From positions 158,214 to 222,213 of the forward strand of contig NZ_JAJONE010000003.1 of NCBI RefSeq assembly GCF_024700075.1: DNA of 64,000 nucleotides. The letters are read 5' to 3'. Shown here piece by piece: positions 33,677 to 42,850 of the stretch (position 1 is the stretch's first letter; each line of letters opens with the position of its first letter). The DNA is from Hymenobacter sp. J193. Its GTDB lineage: Bacteria > Bacteroidota > Bacteroidia > Cytophagales > Hymenobacteraceae. The translations under genes and the position numbers were made by a program. The notes under the pieces are model-generated. The model saw nothing but the letters and a program-made list of their open reading frames with translations, did no database searches and was not told the DNA's origin.

Positions 33677-34111
33677 ATGCCTTTGTTGAAATGGTATTCC
33701 ACTGACTACCGCTTGGTCGCTGCTCGATATGCCCTGGGGTGGCTGCTGTGCGTGTCCGGCAGCAGCTTGTCGGCTTGCACGGACCTCTTCACGCGGGAAA
33801 CCCCCATCTACGGCCCGTATTACGTCGCCCGTGACCCGTCGGCGTCCGGCTATAGCCTCTTTTACCGGGGGCCTAATGGCGTAGACTTTGACCGCTTTCA
33901 AGACGTTTCCCGGGTGGGCTACCAAGCCGGCTACGTGTTCATCCAATCTGGGCGTCAGTATTATTGGTTTGCGGTGCGCAACGACCGCAGCACCGACGCT
34001 GGGGACCCCGCCATTGGGGCCTTAATCAGCAAACCGCTCACCAGCGCTCAGTTCCAGCGGTTGACCGACAGCTTGGGTACGGGGCCCATTGCATTTCAAT
34101 TCCAAGAGTAA
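33677..34111 (+). CDS. Hypothetical lipoprotein
   Basis: From ATG 33677 (MPLLKWYSTDYRLVAARYAL) a hydrophobic stretch ends in LSAC, a lipobox. The mature part reads TDLFTRETPIYGPYYVARDP and GRQYYWFAVRNDRSTDAGDP, rich in aromatic residues. About 144 residues. An upstream start at 33638 is possible. It is the last gene before the IS5-type element, which inserted just after its stop. Role unknown. Confidence 0.55.
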   Translation: MPLLKWYSTDYRLVAARYALGWLLCVSGSSLSACTDLFTRETPIYGPYYVARDPSASGYSLFYRGPNGVDFDRFQDVSRVGYQAGYVFIQSGRQYYWFAVRNDRSTDAGDPAIGALISKPLTSAQFQRLTDSLGTGPIAFQFQE

Positions 34112-34133
34112 AACGCGCGGGATACGGCACCTA

Positions 34134-34992
34134 GACGGTGTTATGCACTTGCGAGCAAATTAAGGCCAGCGGCTTTGGCCAACATGAGCCCCGCGAAGGC
34201 CAGGTAGTGGAGTTGTTGCAAACTGACGGCCAGCCGCTCGTAGTCACGGGCCAGGCGCTTGTAGCGGGCGCTCCAGCTTAGGCTGCGCTCGACGACCCAG
34301 CGGCGGGGCAAGAGCACGAAGCCGCGTTTGGCTTGGTCGAGTTTGACCACGTGCAGCTCGATGCCGTGCTGTTCGGCGGCCTGCGCGGGCGCTTCCCCCG
34401 TATACCCCTGGTCGGCGTAGGCCAGCGTAACGCTTTGCCCCGATGCTACTTGCACTTCTTCGGCCAGCACACCCACCTGCGCCCGGTCCTGCTCGTTGGC
34501 CGGTGTGACCACAGCCGCCAGCAGGTGCCCGAGCGTGTCGACGGCCACGTGCACCTTGCTGCCCTTGCGCCGTTTGGCGCCGTCGTAGCCCGCCCGGTGC
34601 CCGCTTTCGGGCGTGCTCTGCAGCGTACGCGAATCAAAAATCACGGCGCTCGGGTCGGCGGGCCGGGCCTCGTTCAAGCGCAGCACCTGGCGCAGGTCGT
34701 CGGTAAGGGCCTCAAACACACGGGCGTCGCGCCAGCGGGCCCACTGCTGGTAGCACGTGGCCCAGGGCGGCAAATCATGGGGCAAGTAGCGCCAGGTGCA
34801 GCCCGTGCGCACGACGTAGCGCAACGCGTTAAACAGCTCACGCAGCGGGTATTGTCGCTGGGCAGCATCTTCCCGCACCAGCAACAGGTAAGGCAATAAA
34901 AAGCCCCATTCGTCGTCGGTTACGTCGCTGGGGTAAGCGCGGCGGGTAATTTCCATACCCGCTAATTTCGCTCACAAGTCCATAACACCGTC
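34134..34992 (-). mobile_element. IS5-family insertion sequence
   Basis: The ends GACGGTGTTATG (34134) and CATAACACCGTC (ending 34992) are inverted repeats whose similarity extends further (ACTTGNGAGC). The TA dinucleotide on each side (34132-34133 and 34993-34994) is the expected duplication. The 859-bp element holds one transposase gene. Confidence 0.8.
34141..34956 (-). CDS. IS5-family transposase
   Basis: 271 residues. The N-terminal part (DVTDDEWGFLLPYLLLVRED, LFNALRYVVRTGCTWRYLPH) is the DUF4096/IS5 dimerisation and binding module. The DDE transposase core shows VIFDSRTLQSTPESG (first Asp), LAYADQGYTGEAPAQAA (second Asp) and WVVERSLSWSARYKRLARDY (Glu in the conserved Y-2-R-3-E-like helix). 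It is a single frame, apparently intact. It should catalyse cut-and-paste or copy-out movement of its element. The gene fills the IS, running from just inside the left repeat. Confidence 0.9.
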   Translation of the reverse strand: MEITRRAYPSDVTDDEWGFLLPYLLLVREDAAQRQYPLRELFNALRYVVRTGCTWRYLPHDLPPWATCYQQWARWRDARVFEALTDDLRQVLRLNEARPADPSAVIFDSRTLQSTPESGHRAGYDGAKRRKGSKVHVAVDTLGHLLAAVVTPANEQDRAQVGVLAEEVQVASGQSVTLAYADQGYTGEAPAQAAEQHGIELHVVKLDQAKRGFVLLPRRWVVERSLSWSARYKRLARDYERLAVSLQQLHYLAFAGLMLAKAAGLNLLASA

Positions 34993-35574
34993 TAAGCGCT
35001 AATCTAAATGCTCGTATCACTATTCGGACCGTTTCATTAGCCGTTCATCTGCTTGCTGATCGGCTGCTTTAGCATTTAGTACACGAACCACAGCACTTCG
35101 TCAGCATGCCTTGTAGGCCGACACAATGAAAAAACTTATAAGCTTGCTCCCACTAGGTGCTATACCCATGCTCATGCTCTTGCTCATGTGTGGAATGACG
35201 CTTCGGCTGAAAATGTATGGACACGCGTACAACGACAACAGAATGACGTTGGGCATACCAGTAGTTGAAACCGGCTGGCAAAGCCATTATAGTCGCTCAA
35301 ATGGCGAAGTGCACTTTTCGGGCGACAAAGTTTACGGATTGGGGCACGTCCAGAAAAGAGTAGAAGTAGATTACCTCAGTGGCATCAAGCGTGAGAGCGA
35401 CTTATTTATATTCAAATGGGTTACCATGGATTTGCGCTACTGCTACACCTGCAAAGAACCGTGGGAAATAGCCTATTATGGAAGGAACCAGCACGCCCTG
35501 CTGTCTTACCAACAAGCAGTAGATTCGCTGAAGATGTCTTGTCCTAAAATGAGTTGACCATCAATCCCCCGCAG

Positions 35575-36141
35575 ATGGAACACTTATTTCTGTTACGCAA
35601 GCAGGCGCACGAGTTAAAAATGCGCCAGATGGTCGAAGAAATCACCTTTGGTCGCCACACCATTGAGTCGGCGATGAGCAAATACCAGGTGCTCACCCGC
35701 TCGACCGTTACCAAATGGGTGGAACGTGTCCGGCAAGAAGAACTGGCCCGTACCGAAGCCATGGAAAACACCGCGAAAAAGCCACCTACGACGCTCGTCG
35801 AGCAAGTGGTGCAGCACGCCGATGCGCTGACCGGCCAGGTCAAGCAGTTACAGAAACAGCTCGAACAAGCCGAGTTACAGGTGCTCTATTACAAAAACGT
35901 CATCCGGGTGGCCGAGCAGGAGCTGGGCCTGAGCATCGAAAAAAGTCCGCTACCAAGTAGTCCAGCTCCTGCGAGTCAGCTGCCCGCACTTTTGCCTGCG
36001 GCGGGTCAGCGGGGTACTTGGGTTCAGCCGCCAGGCTTACTACCAGCACCAAAACCGACAATTCACCAGCGAGGAACGCGAACAGTACGTCCTGGACTTG
36101 GTCGCCAAAGTGCGGGAGGACCACCCGCGCATGGGCGGTAA
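35575..36141 (+). CDS. IS3 transposase OrfA, 3' end altered
   Basis: ATG 35575 gives MEHLFLLRKQAHELKMRQMV, then the HTH (TFGRHTIESAMSKYQVLTRS, TVTKWVERVRQEEL) and a coiled coil (VKQLQKQLEQAELQVLYYKN). Family members usually end shortly after LGLSIEKK. Here an A6 run at 35939-35944 follows SIE; with seven A the frame would read EKKSATK and stop at once. With six A the frame runs on to 36141. One A was probably lost, which also disturbs the slippery site for OrfAB production. Confidence 0.65.
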   Translation: MEHLFLLRKQAHELKMRQMVEEITFGRHTIESAMSKYQVLTRSTVTKWVERVRQEELARTEAMENTAKKPPTTLVEQVVQHADALTGQVKQLQKQLEQAELQVLYYKNVIRVAEQELGLSIEKSPLPSSPAPASQLPALLPAAGQRGTWVQPPGLLPAPKPTIHQRGTRTVRPGLGRQSAGGPPAHGR

Positions 36142-36928
36142 AAAGCTGTACTATCTGCTGCAAGAGCAGTTTATGACCCAAGGCATCAAGTTGGGCCGGG
36201 ATGCCCTCTTTGACTTGCTGGCCGCTAATAACCTGCTGATTCGGCGGCGCAAGCGCAAGGCCATCACCACCTTTTCCCGGCATAAATTCCGCAAGTATCC
36301 GAACCTGATTAAGAACCTGACGCCCTTACGGCCCAATCAGGTCTGGGTGGCGGACATCACGTACTGGTTTACTGAAGCCGGCTGCCTGTATATCTCGCTG
36401 CTCACCGATGCCTACTCGCACCGCATCATGGGCTTCGCTGTAGCCGAAACGCTGGCCACGGTCCACTGTCGGTGCGCGCTGGAAATGGCCCTGCGCCAAA
36501 TCAGCAAGCGGGCCGGCCGCCACCTGATTCATCACAGCGACCGCGGCATTCAGTACTGCAGCCAGGAATACCTGGCCCCGTTGGCCGCGTGGCACGTGCA
36601 GGTGAGCATGACCGAGAACTCCGACCCGCTGGAAAACCCCGTGGCTGAACGTATTAATGGCATCCTCAAGCAGGAGTATTTAAGTCACCAGCCGGTACGT
36701 TCGCTGGATGAAGCGCAGCAACACCTTGAACGAGCCGTGTTTCTCTACAACTATAAACGCCCCCATCTGAGTTGCAACTACCAAAGCCCTGATGAAGCAC
36801 ATCGCAGCTGGGGACCGTTAGAGCGGCGCTGGAAAAACTACTACAAACCACCCGTTGCAAACGAGCCAAAGGAAAGTAATTTTAGGACTACCACCGAAAC
36901 GGTCAACGCAGACCCGGACTACCATTAA
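35939..36928 (+). CDS. IS3 transposase OrfB (DDE integrase core)
   Basis: The frame reads KKVRYQVVQLLRVSCPHFCL from the slippery run, then HTH_21-type region (YVLDLVAKVREDHPRMGGKK, LYYLLQEQF) and the rve core: VWVADITYW (first Asp), HHSDRGIQYC (second Asp) and MTENSDPLENPVAERINGIL (Glu). It normally is made by -1 frameshifting from OrfA at the A-run; no good ATG lies upstream of the core. The lost A in OrfA changes which shift is needed (+1), so function is doubtful. The end NYQSPDEAHRSWG is typical. Confidence 0.75.
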   Translation, partial: KKVRYQVVQLLRVSCPHFCLRRVSGVLGFSRQAYYQHQNRQFTSEEREQYVLDLVAKVREDHPRMGGKKLYYLLQEQFMTQGIKLGRDALFDLLAANNLLIRRRKRKAITTFSRHKFRKYPNLIKNLTPLRPNQVWVADITYWFTEAGCLYISLLTDAYSHRIMGFAVAETLATVHCRCALEMALRQISKRAGRHLIHHSDRGIQYCSQEYLAPLAAWHVQVSMTENSDPLENPVAERINGILKQEYLSHQPVRSLDEAQQHLERAVFLYNYKRPHLSCNYQSPDEAHRSWGPLERRWKNYYKPPVANEPKESNFRTTTETVNADPDYH

Positions 36929-37233
36929 ACGGTCAACTTATTTCAGGACAAGACAAAGATACTTCAACGTAAGCGCTAACGCTCCTTTGAGTGAACCGCT
37001 CCAAAAGGGCTCTGATAGTCCCTTGAAACCTGCGCCTTGGGAGCGGTCGAGTTCAATAAACTGGTTCAATTAGCTAAGTACAGAAAACCCTTTCCGGTGG
37101 ATGAGTTTCGTGAACTCCTCTAATGCAGCGTTTGCTCCAGCTTTACCGCCGTATTTTGGCTTTCTTATTTCAGCAAGAGCATTCTTCAAGCGCCACGGCA
37201 CGATACTTATTTTATGGCTACAGCACGAAAACG

Positions 37234-37698
37234 ATGGGAGTAGACATTTGCGGATTTCTTGAAATAGCGAATGGGTACGAGGGGTACCTGGAACAGGATT
37301 ACGTGTGGTTCACATGCCTCGACCTCAGTAGCTTAAACTTGCTCACCGGTGACGTGTGCGATGTGTTATTTGGCGAATCGAAACAGACCGTGCCGCCAGC
37401 CACTGCCCGTGGCTTGCCGGTGCCGCTGGCGCACCGCCGGGGATTTCCGCCAAACCTGGCGTGGTGGACGGCCCAAGGGGTCCAAGAATCGTTAGGCAAC
37501 GATGCCACCCAAATGAGCATGTGGGGCTATACCTTTCTTTCCTATGATGAAATAGCAGCCATCCACTGGCAGGACCATCCTGAGGCGGAACAGGAGTTGG
37601 CGTGGCCTCTTGGGTGGAGCCTGTTGTTTCAGTTAATGAAAACATTGGATGAAGCCTCGAAGCACCAGCGGTTAGTCGTTTGGTTTGAGTGGCGTTGA
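37234..37698 (+). CDS. Hypothetical protein (154 aa)
   Basis: ATG 37234 begins MGVDICGFLEIANGYEGYLE, a form of start (MG-x-D-I-x-G-x-x-E) seen in small proteins of polymorphic or mobile loci. A longer frame from 37123 adds basic residues and is less likely. The body is Trp-rich (NLAWWTAQGVQESLGNDATQ, MSMWGYTFLSYDEIAAIHWQ) and soluble. It lies just outside the left repeat of the defence island. No function assigned. Confidence 0.5.
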   Translation: MGVDICGFLEIANGYEGYLEQDYVWFTCLDLSSLNLLTGDVCDVLFGESKQTVPPATARGLPVPLAHRRGFPPNLAWWTAQGVQESLGNDATQMSMWGYTFLSYDEIAAIHWQDHPEAEQELAWPLGWSLLFQLMKTLDEASKHQRLVVWFEWR

Positions 37699-37808
37699 AC
37701 GACCGAGCTGTATCCCGCTGAGGCCAGAGGGCAGCAATAGGCAGTGCTTGCTGGCCGAGTAGGCCAAGAAAACGGTGGTATTTGTGCTAATGCCTTCGAC
37801 TATTTCAC

Positions 37809-37828
37809 TTTGTCACATTTGTTAAACG
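37809..37828. repeat. Left boundary repeat of the defence island
   Basis: TTTGTCACATTTGTTAAACG here is identical to 49205-49224, 11.4 kb away and in the same orientation. At the right end it is half of a 42-bp dyad; here the following 20 bases only partly match the other half. It may mark an attachment or crossover site. Confidence 0.55.
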
Positions 37829-37946
37829 GTCATTGAAGTAAGGTGTCAGATGACTCTATAGGGGACAGAAGTTTCGATGATGTAAGCTTCAACTTAGTAT
37901 AGGTAATCATTCATTGTCGGCACTCAATCTAGTGTCTTCTGTTTGA

Positions 37947-40900
37947 TTAGCGGGCACTTTGCACCTGTTCTAGCGTCTTGTCTAGCTCTTCACGGCAATC
38001 AGGGCGGGCCAATAGTTTATCAAACAAGTCAAGAGCAGCCTTGCTATCGGCATCGTCAGCAAGGTGATGTGGAAGTGAGATATACGCCTCTATCAAAACT
38101 TCCAGTGCTCTACTAGCTGGCCAATAACCTCGGGAAACTGGAATCTGTGAAAACAGCGTATTTAAGGCATCAATACACTCAACCGGATGGTTCTTAACGC
38201 TTTTGGCTAAGTAGTCAACAAGGAAATGGTCCCTGTCAAAATCGGCTGCACAGTTGATTAGATAGCGCGGGAGTAACGGTGCTATTCTTTCAAAATCGGC
38301 CGGAGGAAAGTGAATAAAAATGGAGTCGTACGCCCGCCGAAGCTTTTCTGTCGGTGCTGGCACGAGAAACATCTCAAAGGCCTCAAAGAAGACTTGCTTA
38401 TCCGGCCAGTCGTCATATCCGTTAGTCAACATCTTGAGCGAAGCCGCGCGCATATCGGGGTTGATAGCCCATAGCTCAATCAGCACCTCATAAGCTCCAG
38501 GCTTGTTATTGGCCCACATCACCGTCAGAATATTGGTAATGGGCTTATGGGCTTTTTCTTCGCCGATAGCCTGCTGACAAAGAATAAGAATGGCATCATA
38601 ATCGCGCCAAACTAAGTACTGCAACGACCACATCCCTGGTTCCATCAGTTCAAAATCACCGCCTATCAGACCTACAAAAAGCGCCACAATGTCTTTAGGT
38701 GGCACCTGGGTATTCAGTAGCATGGCTACATGATAGGCGGCACCAGCCCGAACATACCGGGAGCCTTCCGCAGCCACCAGTTGCAGCGTATCTAAAACCT
38801 CAGAAATAACCTCGTCAGGAAGCTTTTCTTGCAGCAGATTAAAAATAGCATTGCCACCTGGTGAGTTTAAGGCATAGGTTGTCAATTCTACTTTATCACC
38901 TGAAACAGTTGGCGGCGTAGTAAGATTGTCGCGCACCCGCATCAAGTCTGCACGAATATCTTCCGGGTCGGCTTTCCGCTTTTTGCCGTCGGCATCAACG
39001 CGGACATTCCGGCGAATACGTCGAACTTCTTCGTGTGTCAACAACTCAAGCTGGAAAGCCAGGTCAACCAGCGGCTGAGCCAGTTCGAGGGCTACATCAC
39101 CGAAGACGGGCAACAGGGTAGCAACACTCCTGTCTTTATGCTCGACCAGATATTGGAGAACTGATTTCCAGCGAGCTGGCGCTTCTTTTACCAAACCAGA
39201 AAGCTGCTGTATCAATCCTTCGTACGTTCCTTCTTCACTGTGGAACGGGCGGTCTTTGTCGCGGTATTTTCGCAGTGCTTTGAGCCAATCATTGGCCGTG
39301 ACAGCGTCTATTTTCCAGTTTTCTGCAGGAGAAGGGTAACCATGGGTCACCTTGATTCCCATACCAGTCATTTCATTGGGAATATTTCCCCACTTGCGTA
39401 ATAGTTCTTGGTATAGCCGCACTAATTCCGGGAAAGCAGCAAATCTGGGTGGGGTCAGTGCCAACAGGTAACGTAGCGTTGCCTGGCCAAATCGGCTATA
39501 GGCTTTGCGCTGACCATCGTGCACGTAAACCTCCTCGTCAACCAAGGTCGTTCGGCTAGTCAGGACGGCTACCAGCAACCGGCGTTGGTCAGGCGAGGCT
39601 GCATCCCACACCATTGAGAAAATAGTGAGCACTTGGTAGCCTATTTCACGATGGGCTGCTTCCGCTAACCAACCGGGCTTGACAAATAGTGCAACCAGCG
39701 CGTTAGTGAAAGGGGGCAGATTTGCGGCTACCGCTGCCAATGCGGCGCTAACGAGTGTTTTAGTGCGACTATTCAACCATTTCACAACGGTTTGGCAGTC
39801 TTTGGCAGTGAATTCACTACTCTGCTCAACCAAGTATTTCCACACGTAATACTGGACGGCATCCGGCGCATTATGTGGTTCCTCTTTGTCTGCCGAATCC
39901 CGTTCCAGAAAGTATGGCGGGGGCAGAAGAGTATACTTGCTTTTCCAGTTCCGATAGTGTGGTTCCCGGTAGTTGTTCGCTTTCTTAATCCAATCCCGGA
40001 GCAACTGGCTACAAAGGTCAAAACATACAGTTGGAGCCGTTTTATAAAGGTTTTTGAAAACTTCGGCCTGAAAGTAAGCCTCGTGTTCAACATGGGCACG
40101 GGAGGAATCAGGCCAATCAACCAACTGCTCGTACACCTTGTTCGCCGTCCATTCTGGTAGATAGATGGCCGCCTTTTTGCAACAGCCGCCAGAAGATGAA
40201 TTGTTGATTCTGCGGCACTTCTTCTATAGTGAACAACTGTTCAAACAATGGGACAAACAGCCGATGCTCACGCGCTTTAGCGTAGGGAAGCACTGCAGCT
40301 ATCCACGCCGTCTTATGAATGTTGTTTGGGAGTGCGTCAACCTGCTCCAACGCCAAATCGGGGGCGTGGTTGGTAAGCCGCCAGAACAGCGCCCGGCCAA
40401 TGGCTGTATCCTCCGGCGCTATTGACTCAGGCAACAGCAACTGGAATATGGTAGGAGAAACCAGCCACGTAAGCCACGGCCGCGCCCGAATAGCTTCCAA
40501 AAAAGCTACCCGTAGTGTCTCATCGCTCAGGATAAGCTCCTGCACAATGGTGAGCTCTTCGGCAGTGGGCTCCTGCTGCGAGGCAACCTGTTGGGCCAAT
40601 AACAGTCTGATGTGGAAGCGACAGGCCGGCGAGCCAAGAAGCTGCTGCAGTGCTTGCAAATATTCAGGAGACCCGACGCCCCGCAAATACACCAATACTT
40701 GTTGAATCAGCGAGCGTTGAAACAAGCCTTGACCCGAGCTAAGCACGAAATCAGCAAGGGGCTGGCCAGAAAATGCAAATTGACGGGCAAATAAGTATTC
40801 GAAAAAGGACTGGTGAAAAAGGGCAACGTGCTGGTTAGACGCGCCGGTGGTAACTAAAACGCCGCGGCTGCACAGGTACTCAAATACCTCTACATCCTGT

Positions 40901-42564
40901 TCCCGGTAGTTAAATTTGGGCAGGGTTAATGTTTGGCCTGTATGCATGGCTACCGCAAGACTTGTCAAATAATTCTTGACTCGAGTTGACGCCATCCCTT
41001 CGGGCAGACGGTTACGACGCACCAAGAAGTCGTCGAATAGCCGGCCGTAAAGCCCCTGCAAACTGGTAATGGGCTTTTGGCTCCGAGCCGCATCATCTAA
41101 TGCACAATAGATAGCCAGATGCAAGGGAACTCGCAACAGTTCCTGCAGGACGACTGAAAGGCCACCTAAATTGGGGGCTGCTTGGGTGACCTGCAAGGCT
41201 TCTTCCACTGGCTGAGACTGAGCAAGGGAACCTCGACCCGTTGCGCCTGACGGAAAGGCGCTAAATCGACATCGTGCTGTAGGTCGAAGGTGCGGCATGA
41301 AAAGACAAACCGGATGTTTGGCAAAACATACAGCTCGGAAAGCAACTCCGTGTAGCTCTTCAATTGTCCGTGGTCAGTGGACAGGCACATGGACAAGGCA
41401 TCGAGCTGGTCGATGATGACGACTGCCGGCCGCTCGGTGGAGGCTGCCGCCGTGAGCCTGTTTGAGGGGGTGGTGCAAGCCGTCACGCTGAATCTGGCTC
41501 AGCAGTTCGCCTTTGGTACTGCCCTTTACCCGGTCCGCCTTAAGGCCTAGTACCGGTACATTTTCGTGCTGCAATGCGAGGCAAAGGGCGCGCGCCAATA
41601 CAGTTTTACCTACCCCTGCGCCACCAATCAGAATCTTGCTTTTTCGGCTAGCTGCCGACTCGCCCGGTTGGGGAGGTGACAAAGGGTTCAATACCCAAGA
41701 GAGGAGCTCGGCAACCTCTGGGCGGGTGATGTGATGCGCGGGCAGGTGGCCAATGGTGTAGGGCTCACTGGTAAGCGACGAACTAGCCTGCCGTAGCTGT
41801 GCCATTACATCCGCAACAGCGGGTGGTAGAATGAGTGGTTGGCCCTGCTGAATCAGTTCCTGCCGGATGAGGTCAGGCGTGAGCCTTAATTGAGCAGCAC
41901 CCGCACGGAGGGCTAGTGCAGTAAGGCTATTCTTAGCAGCAGTAGCGTCAGCGACATGGGGCTGCAACCGTAATAGCAGATTCTCAGAGAGCAATGGAAC
42001 AGGAAAAGCATAAAGCTCCACTTGCCGGAGGAATCGAAGAGTATCGCTACGGGAGGGATTAGCGCTAGCAAATTCCTGTTTCAGATACGTTTCGATTGCT
42101 TTAAAAACCTGGTAAGGTCCTCCTGCTAAGTCGGCTTCCAAGTTGGCCAGCTCAGAAGTATTGACCCTTTCTACACAGTCATCTAAGTCACGGTTTACTG
42201 GAGATTGGGATATCAGCAGCAGCCGCGCAGTGCTGTCCTGCTGGTGTTGGCTGAAAAAGTCATGGAGTATTTTGCGGTCTCTGAGTTGCTTTGCATCCCA
42301 ACTACCATTGCTGTCCCGGTACTTTAAGCTAATGTATTCACTAGGCTTGCTGCGATGGGTAATTAGCAAGTCATCCACTGCAGACCTCTGCAGTGCTGCT
42401 GGATTAGGCAAACCGTCAGCTGGCGTTGGGAGCTCGACGTGGTGTGCTTCGGGCCGCAAAAAAATGATATCGTCTTCGGTAATAGCTTCTGCGAAGCGAA
42501 AAGCCGTGTACAGTACCTGATACTCTACTCCGGATAAAGTGGCCGACCCTCCTGCGCGTGACAT
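37947..42564 (-). pseudogene. Avs-like STAND NTPase with N-terminal nuclease-like domain, three frameshifts
   Basis: Full span about 1539 residues. The N-terminus (GGSATLSGVEYQVLYTAFRF, AVDDLLI, YISLKYR) matches DUF4297/Cap4-type PD-(D/E)xK nuclease domains. The STAND module follows with P-loop GGAGVGKT (314-321), Walker B VVIIDQLDALS and RFVFSCRTFDLQHD. The remaining 1000 residues are helical repeats, as in the sensor part of Avs (AVAST) anti-phage proteins, which recognise phage proteins and then activate the effector. Frames break at G5 41466-41470 (one base extra), near 41208 (one missing; repair gives SLSQVEEALQV) and near 40172 (one extra; repair gives KAAIYLPEWTANKVYEQL). 4618 bp equals 1539 codons plus one. 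Repair is simple, so consensus error is possible. Confidence 0.75.
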
Positions 42565-42850
42565 GGATATTATGTGTTACTCATATCGAAGTGCTTGATA
42601 TGAAGATCAAGATAATAAACCGTTATGGGCTCACCGAATGAATCTCTTTCTAGCTCACTTCCAAGTCAGAACTATTTGTATCATTATATAAACGCACGTT
42701 CGTAGTATGTTGCAACGAATAGTAAGAACTTATACGTCTTGCCCGATGCCGTGTGTAACACTGTTAATAAGAATTACCGCACAATAAGCCAAAGCAGAGC
42801 CCTACTACAGCCGTACTCGGTGATCTGCTTTAACTGAAAATTGAGCGCTT

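Larger units (their letters stand above)
35536..36955 (+). mobile_element. IS3-family insertion sequence (copy A)
   Basis: Left end GTCTTGTCCTAAAATGAGTT, then GACC; the right end is its near complement (GGTCAACTTATTTCAGGACA). AAGAT flanks both sides (35531-35535 and 36956-36960). Two overlapping transposase frames are present. It differs from the two other IS3 copies in the window. Confidence 0.75.
35126..36979 (+). pseudogene. Hypothetical small protein interrupted near its 3' end by IS3
   Basis: The frame from ATG 35126 (MKKLISLLPLGAIPMLMLLL) has a signal peptide or membrane anchor and a body with NNGE-like segments, HFSGDKVYGLGHVQ and LRYCYTCKEPWEIAYYGRNQ. Its present end (stop at 35557) comes from the IS. 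Removing the IS and one copy of the 5-bp duplication AAGAT restores SLKILQRKR and a stop at 36977-36979, so only the last seven residues changed. The protein may still be functional. Family unknown. Confidence 0.5.

Noticed and set aside
40117..42564. Programmed frameshifting in the STAND and ISP genes
   Set aside because: No slippery heptamer with a downstream structure at the break points. The breaks lie in ordinary short homopolymers and go in both directions.
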